Shown: positions 20,001 through 28,076 of the stretch, piece by piece | How the letters are laid out: each line of letters starts with the position of its first letter | Position numbering within the stretch: position 1 is the stretch's first letter | Origin: DASZIT01 sp052143315 | GTDB lineage: Bacteria; Actinomycetota; Acidimicrobiia; Acidimicrobiales; RAAP-2 | Length of the DNA: 64,000 nt | Direction: 5' to 3' | NCBI GenBank assembly: GCA_052143315.1 | Contig: JBKQTE010000055.1 | Coordinates: 61,943 to 125,942, forward strand | Made by a program: the position numbers and the translations under genes | Notes under the pieces: model-generated | What the model was told of the DNA's origin: nothing | Seen by the model: only the letters and a program-made list of their open reading frames with translations | The model's database searches: none

Positions 20001-20477
20001 TCACTGCGGGGCGGTCGGGGCCTGGCTCCACGTCTGTTCGGTCCAGCGGGTGCCGTCCCACCAGCGGAACTGGAACTGGCCGCTCGGATCCGGGTGCCAG
20101 CCCGCCGGGGCCACCGCGGGGTAGGGCATCGGTGCCGGGCCCGGCTCCCATCCGCCGTAGCCCAGATGCCCCGGCCCATACCGGCCGGCAGCCGCTGCCT
20201 GCTCCACAGCGATCAGCTTCTTGCGGATGTTGAACCAGTAGATCAGCGACGGGACGGCGAAGATGTTCACCAGGATGACCAGCAACACCCACAGGATCTT
20301 CTCCTGGCCGGCCAGCTTCCACTGCCAGTCGGGGCGTCTGACGATGTCGATCAGGGCCACCACCAGCATGACCAGCGGGACGAAGACGAGCGCGGCGTAC
20401 ACCAGCACGATGACGGCGATGCCCACCCCGGCCGCCGCCCCGCCTGCCGATCCGACGATCTCGCCAACCACCGCCAC
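20001..20477 (-). CDS. DUF2510 membrane protein with PLDc_N-like helices
   Basis: 158-aa small membrane protein. Two hydrophobic helices (about residues 14-45 and 60-85) form a PLDc_N-like hairpin containing PLVMLVVALIDIVRRPDWQW. A Gly/Pro linker leads to a C-terminal DUF2510 module APAGWHPDPSGQFQFRWWDG, followed by TRWTEQTW. DUF2510 modules are short Trp-rich tails common in actinobacterial membrane proteins, of unknown role. The start is GTG at 20477. It is single and separated from dnaB by about 370 bp. Confidence 0.75.
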   Translation of the reverse strand: MAVVGEIVGSAGGAAAGVGIAVIVLVYAALVFVPLVMLVVALIDIVRRPDWQWKLAGQEKILWVLLVILVNIFAVPSLIYWFNIRKKLIAVEQAAAAGRYGPGHLGYGGWEPGPAPMPYPAVAPAGWHPDPSGQFQFRWWDGTRWTEQTWSQAPTAPQ

Positions 20478-20789
20478 ACGTTACGTGCTGGCAGCGGTCA
20501 GGAGGCGGCGACGGCTCGGACCGAACCCCAGGCGGGAACAGATGCCGCGTCGAAGGGGTTGAACTAGGTGGATCCAAGGGAAGGGTCCGGAAGGGGGTTT
20601 TCGTGAGATGGTGAAGCTGCCTGTTTGAGACGGTAGGTCTGAGAAGGGTTCCGGGAGTCCCCCGGAGGTCCGGCAGACAATCAGAGGCAAGCGGCTCGAT
20701 GTCAGAGCGTTGCATGGACAAGGGATCTCAAGTCCCGGCCGGATTGGCGGCCCCGCTCAGGCTGGCCCTGCAGTAGAAGTGGATCAAAG
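20478..20789. other. Gap between the DUF2510 gene and the dnaB terminator
   Basis: About 310 bp without a convincing gene. Minus-strand reading frames here have no family resemblance. The stretch ends in a strong hairpin with a T-run on the plus strand, so a plus-strand small RNA is conceivable. I found no tRNA, SRP RNA or RNase P core in it. Confidence 0.4.
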
Positions 20790-20825
20790 CGCCCGCTCCC
20801 CGTCAGCTTGTGGGACGGGCGTTTT
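20790..20825. terminator. Rho-independent terminator, probably bidirectional
   Basis: CGCCCG-(C)-TCCC at 20790-20800 pairs with GGGA-CGGGCG at 20812-20821, followed by TTTT on the plus strand and preceded by AAA (TTT on the minus strand). It sits 22 bp after the dnaB stop on the minus strand. The better T-run faces the plus strand, where no gene is annotated upstream. Confidence 0.7.
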
Positions 20826-20846
20826 CGCGTCCCCACACCAGGGTCG

Positions 20847-22235
20847 CTACATCCGCGCCATATTGTCGAAGCGGGCCTGGTTGCCGATAAAGGCCAGATG
20901 GGTGATCCCGGTGGGACCGTTCCGGTGCTTGGCCGTGATGACCTCCGCCCGTCCCTGGTTCTCCGTCGAATCAGGGCTGTAGATCTCGTCCCGGTAGAGG
21001 AAGAGGACGACGTCGGAGTCCTGCTCGATGGAGCCGGACTCGCGCAAGTCGGCCAACATCGGGCGCTTGTCCTGGCGCTGCTCGAGGCCCCGGGACAGCT
21101 GGGAGAGCGCCACCACCGGCACCTCGAGCTCGCGGGCGAGGATCTTGAGCCCGCGGCTGATCTCCGACACCTCCACCTGGCGGTTCTCCGCCCCGTGTCG
21201 GCCGGTCATCAGCTGGAGGTAGTCGATGACCACCAGGGAGAGCCCCTCCCGGCTCTTGAGCCGCCGGGCGCGGGCGCGGATGTCCATCACCGTGAGGTTC
21301 GGGTTGTCGTCGATGAAGATCGGCGCCTCGCTCATCCGGCTGATGGCGTTGCCGATCTTCGACCAGTCCGCCTCGTGCAGCTTCCCCGTCCGCATCCGGG
21401 TAGCGTCCACCTTGGCCTCGGAGCTGAGGAGGCGCTGGGTGAGCTCCAAGTGGCTCATCTCCAGCGAGAACAGCAGGACCGGCTTGTTCAGCTTGATGCC
21501 GGCGTGGGCCACCATGCCCAGGGCGAAGGCGGTCTTCCCCATGGCGGGACGGGCGCCCACCACGATGAGGTTGGACGGCTGGAGCCCGGCCAGTTGCTCA
21601 TCGAGGTCGACGTAGCCGGTGGCCAGCCCGGTGATCGACTCGCCCCGGCTGAACAGGTGCTCGAGGTGGTCGAGGCTCTGTCCCAGCAGGTCCCGGAGCG
21701 GGGTCATCGAGTCGACCACCCGGCGTTGGGCCACGTCGAAGACGAGGCTCTCCGCCTTGTCGAGGACCTCGGACACGTCCTCGGGCAGGCTGTACCCCAG
21801 CTCATTGATCTCCCCGGCCACCGCCACCAGCCGGCGGAGCAGGGCGTGCTCCTCGATGATCTTCGCGTAGTGCTCGGCGTTGCCGATCGACGGGGTGTTG
21901 GCCTGCAGCGACACGAACACCGACGGGTCGCCGATGTTGTCGAGCAGGTCCCGGCGGCGGAGCTCCTCGGTGACCGTCACCCAGTCGGCCGGCTCACCCT
22001 GGCTGAAGAGCGAGGTGATGGCGGTGAAGATGTGGCCGTGGGACTGCTTGTAGAAGTCCTCGGACTTGCAGATCTCCAGGGCCGAGGCGATGGCGTCCCG
22101 GGAGAGCAGCATGGCCCCGAGCAGTGACTCCTCCGCCTCGAGGTTGTGCGGCGGGATGCGACCGGTCGGCGCCCCTCCCCCGCTGGGAGCGGAGATCAGC
22201 CGTCGCGGACGCGTGTCGTCAAATGCCTGGACCAT
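20847..22235 (-). CDS. dnaB: Replicative DNA helicase DnaB
   Basis: Hexameric 5'-3' helicase of the replication fork, 462 aa. The N-terminal DnaB domain begins PPHNLEAEESLLGAMLLS. The RecA-like domain has Walker A GARPAMGKT, the region LLFSLEMSH, Walker B LVVIDYLQLM and the arginine-finger region ending in ITAKHRNGPTG. No intein interrupts it, unlike mycobacterial dnaB. It is downstream of rplI across a 440-bp gap holding a 28-bp palindrome, so it probably has its own promoter. Confidence 0.97.
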   Translation of the reverse strand: MVQAFDDTRPRRLISAPSGGGAPTGRIPPHNLEAEESLLGAMLLSRDAIASALEICKSEDFYKQSHGHIFTAITSLFSQGEPADWVTVTEELRRRDLLDNIGDPSVFVSLQANTPSIGNAEHYAKIIEEHALLRRLVAVAGEINELGYSLPEDVSEVLDKAESLVFDVAQRRVVDSMTPLRDLLGQSLDHLEHLFSRGESITGLATGYVDLDEQLAGLQPSNLIVVGARPAMGKTAFALGMVAHAGIKLNKPVLLFSLEMSHLELTQRLLSSEAKVDATRMRTGKLHEADWSKIGNAISRMSEAPIFIDDNPNLTVMDIRARARRLKSREGLSLVVIDYLQLMTGRHGAENRQVEVSEISRGLKILARELEVPVVALSQLSRGLEQRQDKRPMLADLRESGSIEQDSDVVLFLYRDEIYSPDSTENQGRAEVITAKHRNGPTGITHLAFIGNQARFDNMARM

Positions 22236-22485
22236 TGTGCGTCAACCCTCGCCCACGCCGGTTGGGGACGGATAGGGGGTCTTGTTGGGGAAATCATGCT
22301 CCGGCGGTGTGGACGAACCCGTGGAGAAGTCGGGTGGTCTGGGGACAAGATCGGGCACCTTCTGATGATCGCAGAAGGGTGTCACAATCCCGCGGACCGC
22401 GGACCCACTCGGACGCCGGGCTGTCCCTGCGACCCCTCGGCTCCGGCCCGTCCGACTCCGCCAATAGTCCCGGTGCTGCAATTCG

Positions 22486-22513
22486 GAAGTTGTGTCACAT
22501 GTGACACAACTTC
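22486..22513. promoter_or_regulatory. Perfect 28-bp palindrome between rplI and dnaB
   Basis: The left arm GAAGTTGTGTCACA (22486-22499) is followed without spacer by its exact reverse complement (22500-22513). The sequence lies 250 bp upstream of the dnaB start and 160 bp after the rplI stop. No T-run follows on the minus strand, which argues against a simple terminator. A regulator dyad for dnaB, or a structured RNA element, is plausible. A direct repeat GGTACACGAC occurs nearby at 22563-22572 and 22580-22589. The rest of the 22236-22675 gap shows nothing else. Confidence 0.65.
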
Positions 22514-22675
22514 GAAAACGGCACGCCGGTCGGTGTCCCGCGGCGAACTGGAACCGACCCCGGGTACACGACCCCACCCGGTACACGACACTAACCACGC
22601 CAGCGCCAGCGCCGGCGGGTCGGCGCCGGCCATGGCCTCCATCACCTCCATGGCCGGGATCCCCGGCCGGAGGGA

Positions 22676-23137
22676 TCAGGACGCTTCGGCCTCCACGTCC
22701 AGGGTCAGCTCGAAGACGACGCCACCGAGCAGCTCCACCCGGACGTTGTGCACGCCGACCGTCTTGATCGGCTCGTCGAGCACCAGGTCCTTGCGGTCCA
22801 CCACGGCCCCGGTCTGGGCCTCGACAGCCTTGACGATGTCGGCGGCGTGGACCGAGCCGAACAGCTTGCCGCCGGAGCCGGCCCGGGCGTGCAGGATCAC
22901 CGTGTTGCCGACCAGGGTGCGGGCCACCGTCTCGGACGACTCGCGGTCGCGGGCGTCACGGAGGTCACGGGACCGCCGCATGGAGGCCGCCTGGGCCTCC
23001 ACCCCGGCCGAGGCGACGATCGCCTTGCCGGAGGGGAGCAGATGGTTGCGGGCGAAGCCGCCGGAGACATCGATGATGTCGCCCCGTTTCCCCACCCCCT
23101 CGATGTCACTGCGGAGCAGCACCTTCAGCGACGGCAT
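22676..23137 (-). CDS. rplI: 50S ribosomal protein L9 (bL9)
   Basis: 153-aa ribosomal protein of normal length. The N-terminal rRNA-binding domain has VLLRSDIEGVGKRGDIIDV and GFARNHLLPSGKAI. A long connecting helix leads to the C-terminal domain containing LFGSVHAADIVKAVEAQTG and VELLGGVVFELTLDVEA. It starts 1 bp after the rpsR stop and ends the rpsF-ssb-rpsR-rplI operon. Confidence 0.97.
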   Translation of the reverse strand: MPSLKVLLRSDIEGVGKRGDIIDVSGGFARNHLLPSGKAIVASAGVEAQAASMRRSRDLRDARDRESSETVARTLVGNTVILHARAGSGGKLFGSVHAADIVKAVEAQTGAVVDRKDLVLDEPIKTVGVHNVRVELLGGVVFELTLDVEAEAS

Positions 23138-23138
23138 G

Positions 23139-23672
23139 TCAGCCCTCCCCTTCGGCGGTCACCACGGCCAGGACCTCGTCGGCACCCCGCTCGACCTCGA
23201 CCACCTCGACGACGGCCGCCACGGTCGCCGGGACGTCCGATCCGGTACCGGAACCGGCGCCGTTCGACGACAGGGTGCGGTCCTCGTCCGAGTCGGAACG
23301 CGGCCGGCCTCGACCGGCGCCGCCCTGACCGCCACCGAACCCGCCCTCGCGGCCGCCACGGCCCCCTCGACCGCCGGGACGCTCGGTGGTGGTGCGCTGC
23401 GTGTACGGCAACAGTGCCAGCTCACGAGCCGTCTTGATGGCCAGGGCGATGTCGCGCTGGTGCTGGGCGCAGTTGCCCGACACCCGACGGGCGCGGATCT
23501 TGCCCCGGTCGCTCATGTACTTCCGGAGGAGGCCGACGTCCTTGTAGTCGACCCACGCGATCCGGTCCTTGCAGATTGCGCAAGGCTTCTTCTTCACACG
23601 GCGGCCGGTGTCCTTCGGCGCCCGTCGGCTGTTGCTGTTGCTGCTGCTGCCTCGATCGTTGTTGCGTCCCAT
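23139..23672 (-). CDS. rpsR: 30S ribosomal protein S18 (bS18) with a long C-terminal extension
   Basis: The first 90 or so residues are a normal S18: a basic Ser/Asn-rich start, then KKPCAICKDRIAWVDYKD, DVGLLRKYMSDRGKIRARR, GNCAQHQRDIALAIKTAREL. The Cys pair plus later Cys/His suggest a zinc-binding form. About 85 extra residues follow, Gly/Arg-rich and then acidic/Val-rich (GREGGFGGGQGGAGRGRP region, ending EVERGADEVLAVVTAEGEG). Ordinary S18 has 75-90 aa. No stop or frameshift separates the tail, and rplI begins 1 bp after it, so the tail appears to be real coding sequence. Confidence 0.92.
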   Translation of the reverse strand: MGRNNDRGSSSNSNSRRAPKDTGRRVKKKPCAICKDRIAWVDYKDVGLLRKYMSDRGKIRARRVSGNCAQHQRDIALAIKTARELALLPYTQRTTTERPGGRGGRGGREGGFGGGQGGAGRGRPRSDSDEDRTLSSNGAGSGTGSDVPATVAAVVEVVEVERGADEVLAVVTAEGEG

Positions 23673-23674
23673 GA

Positions 23675-24184
23675 CTAGAAAGGCTCCTCGCTGTATCCGT
23701 AGCCGGCGGCCTCACCGGCGTTGCCGGCAGACGGTGCCGGGGCTCGTCCACTGCCGCCCTGCCCGCCAGCACTGCTGGCGGCGCCGCTGCCGACGTTGCC
23801 GCCACCCTCAGCAGGTCCGCGGCGTTCGTTCTTCGTGACCTGTGCGGTCGCCCACCGGATGCTGGGGCCGATCTCGTCGGCCACCACCTCCACCTTGGAC
23901 CGCTTGTCCCCGTCGGGGGTCTCCCAGCTGCGCTGCTCGAGCCGACCGGTGACGATCACCCTCGACCCGCGGCTGAGGGACTCGGCGGCGTTCTCCGCCA
24001 TCTCGCGCCAGCACACCACGTCGAAGAAAGAGGTCGCCTCCTCCCACTCCTGGGTCTGGCGGTTCTGCCACCGGCGGTTGACCGCCAGCCCGAAGCTGGC
24101 GGTGGCCTGGCCGGTGTTGGTGAACCGGAGCTCGGGGTCGCGCGTGATGTTGCCCACCAGGGTCACCGCGTTGCCGTTGGACAT
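23675..24184 (-). CDS. ssb: Single-stranded DNA-binding protein Ssb
   Basis: 169-aa SSB that coats single-stranded DNA at forks and repair sites. The OB-fold (about residues 1-110) begins NAVTLVGNITRDPELRFT and contains FFDVVCWREMAENAAESL and VTGRLEQRSWETPDG. A Gly/Ala/Ser-rich disordered linker leads to the C-terminal tip YGYSEEPF, a variant of the acidic partner-binding tip. It lies between rpsF and rpsR as in most actinobacteria. Confidence 0.96.
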   Translation of the reverse strand: MSNGNAVTLVGNITRDPELRFTNTGQATASFGLAVNRRWQNRQTQEWEEATSFFDVVCWREMAENAAESLSRGSRVIVTGRLEQRSWETPDGDKRSKVEVVADEIGPSIRWATAQVTKNERRGPAEGGGNVGSGAASSAGGQGGSGRAPAPSAGNAGEAAGYGYSEEPF

Positions 24185-24186
24185 GG

Positions 24187-24540
24187 TCAGCCTCCCCCGG
24201 CGGTGGTGGCGGCTGCGGCTGCGGCGGCGACCTCGGCCCGGCGACCGGCGACCTTGTCCGGCAACCGGATGACCTTGTGCCGGAGCACCTCATCGGCGAG
24301 GACGAACACCCGCTCCATGTCGGCGACGGCCGGCGGCTCGGCGGTCAGCTCGATGACCACGTAGTAGCCCTCGCGCTTCTTGTTCAGCTCGTAGGCGAAG
24401 GTCCGCTTGCCCCACCGCTCCACGCGGCCGGGCTTGCCGTCCTTCGTCTTCAGGGCGTCGAGCGCCCGGTCGAGCACCCCGTTCACCGCCGCCTCGTCGG
24501 CCGCGGTGTCGAAGATCACCATTGTTTCGTATGGCCGCAT
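24187..24540 (-). CDS. rpsF: 30S ribosomal protein S6 (bS6)
   Basis: 117-aa S6 that pairs with S18 in the small subunit. MRPYETMVIFD opens the ferredoxin-like fold, followed by WGKRTFAYELNKKREGYYVV and VLRHKVIRLPDK. A short Ala/Gly tail is appended. ATG at 24540 follows GGGAGGTGA; upstream in-frame sequence is not conserved. It is the first gene of the ribosomal/ssb operon. Confidence 0.96.
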   Translation of the reverse strand: MRPYETMVIFDTAADEAAVNGVLDRALDALKTKDGKPGRVERWGKRTFAYELNKKREGYYVVIELTAEPPAVADMERVFVLADEVLRHKVIRLPDKVAGRRAEVAAAAAAATTAGGG

Positions 24541-24661
24541 GGGCGGCTCACCTCCCTCTGGATCAGGTGACGGTGCACCTGAGCCCCACCGGTGGGGGCA
24601 GGTCGGAACTGGGGCCACTGCGAATCCGTGGCCGGAACGACCCCGACACCCTAGCCGCTGG

Positions 24662-25474
24662 TCAGTGGTACACCTCCGCGTCGGAGGGGAAGGCCCCCGA
24701 CCGCACATCGGCGGCGTAGGCGGCGACCGCCTCCGTGGCGACGGCGGCCAGGTCGGCGTACCGGCGCACGAACTTGGCGGTGGTGGCGTTGTACCCGAGC
24801 AGGTCGTGCATCACCAACACCTGCCCGTCACAGGCAGGACCGGCACCGATCCCGATGGTGGGCACGTCGAGGAGCTCGGTGATGGCGGCACCCAGCGACT
24901 CGGGAACCCCTTCCAGCACCACCGCGAAGCAGCCGGCGGCCACGATGGCCTTGGCGTCGGCGATCAGCGCCTCGGCGGCGGCGTCGGTCTTGCCCTGGAC
25001 CCGGTACCCACCCATGGCGTGCACCGACTGGGGGGTGAGCCCCAGGTGGCCCATCACCGGGATCTCTGCGGCCACCAGCGCCTCGATCATCGGCACCCGG
25101 ACACGGCCGCCCTCCAGCTTCACCGCCCCGGCCCCGGCCCGGATGAGGGCGGCGCCGTTCCGCACGGTGTCGGCCGTGTCGATGTGGTAGCTCAGCCACG
25201 GGAGGTCGGCCACCACCAGCGGAGCCGGCCTGGCCCGGGCTACGGCCGCGGTGTGGTGCACCATGTCGTCGATGGTGACCTGCAGCGTGTCCTCGTAGCC
25301 GAGGACGTTGTTGGCCACCGAGTCCCCCACCAGAATGACGTCCACGCCGGCGGCGTCGGCGATCCGCGCCCCGGGGGCGTCGTAGGCGGTGACCATCACC
25401 AGCGGGTCGTGGCCATGGCGCCGCTTGGAGGCGCGCAGTCGGGGGGCGGTGATCGGCACGGGGGTGTCGGGCAT
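24662..25474 (-). CDS. panB: 3-methyl-2-oxobutanoate hydroxymethyltransferase PanB
   Basis: First committed step of pantothenate/coenzyme A synthesis: transfer of a hydroxymethyl group from methylene-tetrahydrofolate to 2-oxoisovalerate. The 270-aa barrel has MVTAYDAPGARIAD, VILVGDSVANNVLGY, VKLEGG, GHLGLTPQSVHAMGGY, VLEGVPESLG and TIGIGAGPACDGQVLV, all family-typical. The ATG at 25474 follows AGGAGG at 7 nt. No panC or panD is nearby, so the gene stands alone beside the rpsF operon. Confidence 0.95.
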   Translation of the reverse strand: MPDTPVPITAPRLRASKRRHGHDPLVMVTAYDAPGARIADAAGVDVILVGDSVANNVLGYEDTLQVTIDDMVHHTAAVARARPAPLVVADLPWLSYHIDTADTVRNGAALIRAGAGAVKLEGGRVRVPMIEALVAAEIPVMGHLGLTPQSVHAMGGYRVQGKTDAAAEALIADAKAIVAAGCFAVVLEGVPESLGAAITELLDVPTIGIGAGPACDGQVLVMHDLLGYNATTAKFVRRYADLAAVATEAVAAYAADVRSGAFPSDAEVYH

Positions 25475-25612
25475 GGTGATCCTCCTGGTCGGCCGTCCAG
25501 CGCACGAGGCTGCCGGCGGCATGGTCGGCACCGGTCAGGTGCCGGGCGCAGAGGGCGCTTCCGGGCTCGATCGTAGTGGGGCCGGCGCCCCGGGGGGAGT
25601 GGACCGGCGTCG

Positions 25613-26113
25613 TCAGCCGCGCCGGACAGCGGTGCGGTCCCGGACCGCCGGGCGGGGGGCGACGGCCTCCACGCCGGCGCCGGCCGGGTACATCCGGCTG
25701 AGGTGGTTCCACCGGCAGGTGGGGCAGACCTCGACCACGTAGCAGACGACAGGCTCCTTGCGCCGCCAGTACCGGGTCAGCTCGGCCTTGGTCGTCACGC
25801 ACCGGCCGCCGGAGGGCAGCCGCGAGCCGAAGACGAAGGTGACCTCCACCAGCTCGGTCGCCTCGCAGATGGGGCACTCGTCGCCGGTCGGCATCCCGAG
25901 GTGGACCGCCGCCCGCATCAGCTCGGGGTGGGCGTCGCACACGTCGAGCTTGGACAGCCGGCCCTTGCGGAACTCGCGGACCACCGCGTTGCGGGCGAGC
26001 TTGTACTCGACTTGCCCACCTGTCGGGGACGTCTGGACACCCTCGAGGGCCCCGGATCGGAAGCTCACGTGTCTCAGGGTAACCCGTCGGCCCCGGTCGC
26101 GGGCTTGGAACAT
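25613..26113 (-). CDS. DUF5318 family protein (Rv0049-like), two Cys pairs
   Basis: 166-aa protein of unknown function conserved in actinobacteria. The recognisable part starts near residue 33 (QVEYKLARNAVVREF) and has CDAHPELMRAA, CPICEATELVEVTFVFG and VVEVCPTCRWNHLSRMY; the two CxxC pairs probably bind zinc. In Mycobacterium tuberculosis, as I recall, the homologue lies close to ino1 and a PadR gene, as here. The ATG at 26113 adds an Arg-rich leader; GTG at 26068 is an alternative start, and neither has a strong ribosome site. Confidence 0.75.
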   Translation of the reverse strand: MFQARDRGRRVTLRHVSFRSGALEGVQTSPTGGQVEYKLARNAVVREFRKGRLSKLDVCDAHPELMRAAVHLGMPTGDECPICEATELVEVTFVFGSRLPSGGRCVTTKAELTRYWRRKEPVVCYVVEVCPTCRWNHLSRMYPAGAGVEAVAPRPAVRDRTAVRRG

Positions 26114-26175
26114 GGCGACATCTCGCCGTCCCCCGGCCGGGAGGGGCCGTCCGAGTGTCCCAGCCCGTCATAGTG

Positions 26176-26204
26176 TTGCATCGATATATCGAAGTGATAT
26201 ATCG
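26176..26204 (+). promoter_or_regulatory. PadR-ino1 promoter with overlapping dyad operator
   Basis: A -35-like TTGCAT (26176-26181) and -10-like TATATC (26198-26203) are 16 bp apart. The perfect palindrome CGATATATCG (26182-26191) fills the spacer, and a second GATATATC (26196-26203) covers the -10, 14 bp further on. This is the only strongly AT-rich site in the gap and looks like a PadR autoregulatory operator. It could also control the divergent DUF5318 gene. Confidence 0.65.
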
Positions 26205-26273
26205 TGGTAGGTATGCAGTTCATGAACTCCGGGTGGCGCCAGGCCACCTCCGCCGGCCAGCGAGGCCGCTGAG

Positions 26274-26957
26274 GTGCTCGAGCTGGCCATCCTCGGCCTC
26301 CTGTCCGAGCAGGAGTTCCACGGCTACGAGATCCGCAAGCGCCTCCGCGACGAGCTGGGCCTCTTCGTCAACATCTCCTTCGGATCGCTCTACCCGGCGC
26401 TGTCCCGCCTGGAGGCCTCCGGGGCGGTCGTGGCCACCGAGTCGGCGCCCACCCTCCCGTCGGCGCCCATCCCCCTCACCGGCTCGCTCAGCGGCGAGCG
26501 GGCCGCCCAACGAGCCCGTCGGGCAGGCAGCACCCGGGGTACCAAGCGGTCCCGCAAGGTCTACCGAATCACCGATCGGGGCCGGGGCCTCTTCGAGGAG
26601 CTCCTGGCCGGCGAGGAGCCGGTGGGGACCGACGAGGCCCGGAGCTTTGGGCTGCGCCTGGCCTTCGCCCGCCACCTGGCCCCGCAGGCTCGGCTGGGCC
26701 TGCTGGAGCGGCGACGCGAGCAGCTTGCCCGGCGACTGACCGCCGACCGGGCACGTGCGGCCACCGGCGACTTCGACAGCTACACGCGCTCGCTGGTCGA
26801 GCACAGTACGGAGACGACCGAGCACGAGCTGTCGTGGCTCGACCGTCTCATCGAATCCGAAAAACAGAAGCAGATACAGACAGCATCCGTACCGGACCGA
26901 TCCGGTCCCCGAACCGTCGGGACCGCCAGCAGCACCGTGAAGGGAACCGAACCATGA
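26274..26957 (+). CDS. PadR-family transcriptional regulator upstream of ino1
   Basis: 227-aa regulator. The winged helix begins LELAILGLLSEQEFHGYEIRK and continues VNISFGSLYPALSRLE. A roughly 40-residue Ser/Pro/Arg-rich insert (about residues 58-98) sits in the wing before KVYRITDRGRGLFEELL. A C-terminal helical domain (about 125-200) forms the dimer region. GTG start at 26274. The stop overlaps the ino1 ATG (ATGA), so regulator and inositol synthase are translated together. The ligand is unknown; inositol status is a reasonable guess. Confidence 0.85.
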   Translation: MLELAILGLLSEQEFHGYEIRKRLRDELGLFVNISFGSLYPALSRLEASGAVVATESAPTLPSAPIPLTGSLSGERAAQRARRAGSTRGTKRSRKVYRITDRGRGLFEELLAGEEPVGTDEARSFGLRLAFARHLAPQARLGLLERRREQLARRLTADRARAATGDFDSYTRSLVEHSTETTEHELSWLDRLIESEKQKQIQTASVPDRSGPRTVGTASSTVKGTEP

Positions 26958-28051
26958 GCACCATCCGAGTGGCCATCGCCGGCGTGGGGAACTGCGCCAG
27001 CTCGCTTATCCAGGGCGTCGAGTACTACAAGGACGCCGACCCGTCCGAGACGGTTCCCGGCCTGATGCACGTGTCGCTCGGTGGCTATCACGTGCGGGAC
27101 CTCAGCTTCGTCGCCGCCTTCGACGTGGATGCCACCAAGGTCGGCACCGACCTGGGCAAGGCCATCTTCGCCGGGCAGAACAACACCTACCGCTTCGCAT
27201 CCGTCGGCGAGCTGGGGATCACCGTCCAGCGGGGTCCGACCCTCGACGGCTACGGCAAGTACTACCGCGAGACGGTGGAGGAGTCGCCGGCCGAGCCCAT
27301 CGACGTGGTGGCCGCCCTCCGGGAGGCCAAGGCCGACGTGCTGGTCAGCTACCTGCCAGTCGGCTCGGAAGAGGCCCAGCGCTTCTACGCCGACGCCTGC
27401 CTGCAGGCCGGCGTGGGCTTCGTCAACGCCATCCCGGTGTTCATCGCCTCCGACCCCACCTGGGCGAAGAGGTTCCGCGACGCCGGACTGCCCATCGTGG
27501 GCGACGACATCAAGAGCCAGGTCGGCTCCACCATCGTCCACCGGATCCTCACCCGGCTCTTCGAGGACCGGGGCCTGGCCCTCGACCACACCTACCAGCT
27601 CAACGTGGGCGGCAACATGGACTTCAAGAACATGCTGGAGCGCAGCCGGCTCGAGTCGAAGAAGGTGTCGAAGACCCAGGCCGTTACCAGCCAGATCGAG
27701 GACAGCGTGCTCTCCGAGGACGACGTCCATATCGGCCCCTCGGACCACGTGCCGTGGCTGCAGGACCGCAAGTGGGCCTACATCCGCATGGAGGGCCGCA
27801 ACTTCGGCGACGTGCCGCTCAACCTCGAGCTGAAGCTGGAGGTGTGGGACTCCCCCAACTCCGCCGGGGTCATCATCGACGCCGTCCGCTGCGCCAAGCT
27901 GGCGTTGGACCGGGGCATCGGCGGACCCCTGCTCGGACCGTCGGCGTACTTCATGAATTCGCCGCCGGTGCAGTACCACGACGACATCGCCCAGACCATG
28001 GTGGAGGAGTTCGCCGACGGCCAGCCCAACCCGGTCTGGCCCGAGGACTGA
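26954..28051 (+). CDS. ino1: Inositol-3-phosphate synthase
   Basis: NAD-dependent conversion of glucose 6-phosphate to inositol 3-phosphate, the source of phosphatidylinositol, mycothiol or similar products in actinobacteria. The 365-aa protein has Rossmann motif VAIAGVGNCASSLIQGVEYY, then SYLPVGSEEAQRFYADAC, IVGDDIKSQVGSTI, NVGGNMDFKNML and ELKLEVWDSPNSAGV. This matches the short prokaryotic form of the family. ATG at 26954 overlaps the PadR stop. It is convergent with pcnA, 25 bp apart. Confidence 0.95.
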   Translation: MSTIRVAIAGVGNCASSLIQGVEYYKDADPSETVPGLMHVSLGGYHVRDLSFVAAFDVDATKVGTDLGKAIFAGQNNTYRFASVGELGITVQRGPTLDGYGKYYRETVEESPAEPIDVVAALREAKADVLVSYLPVGSEEAQRFYADACLQAGVGFVNAIPVFIASDPTWAKRFRDAGLPIVGDDIKSQVGSTIVHRILTRLFEDRGLALDHTYQLNVGGNMDFKNMLERSRLESKKVSKTQAVTSQIEDSVLSEDDVHIGPSDHVPWLQDRKWAYIRMEGRNFGDVPLNLELKLEVWDSPNSAGVIIDAVRCAKLALDRGIGGPLLGPSAYFMNSPPVQYHDDIAQTMVEEFADGQPNPVWPED

Positions 28052-28076
28052 GCCGGGCGGGACCGCGCCCGGGAGG

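Noticed and set aside
20581..20600. GTCCGGAAG segment as a signal-recognition RNA core
   Set aside because: It is short, lacks the conserved tetraloop context and the paired flanks of SRP RNA.
20481..20690. 69-aa minus-strand frame in the dnaB downstream gap
   Set aside because: No family resemblance, no ribosome site, and it overlaps a region with terminator-like structure.
20808..22127. 439-aa plus-strand frame over dnaB
   Set aside because: Antisense shadow of a high-GC gene; composition is Glu/His/Gly-rich with no recognisable domain.
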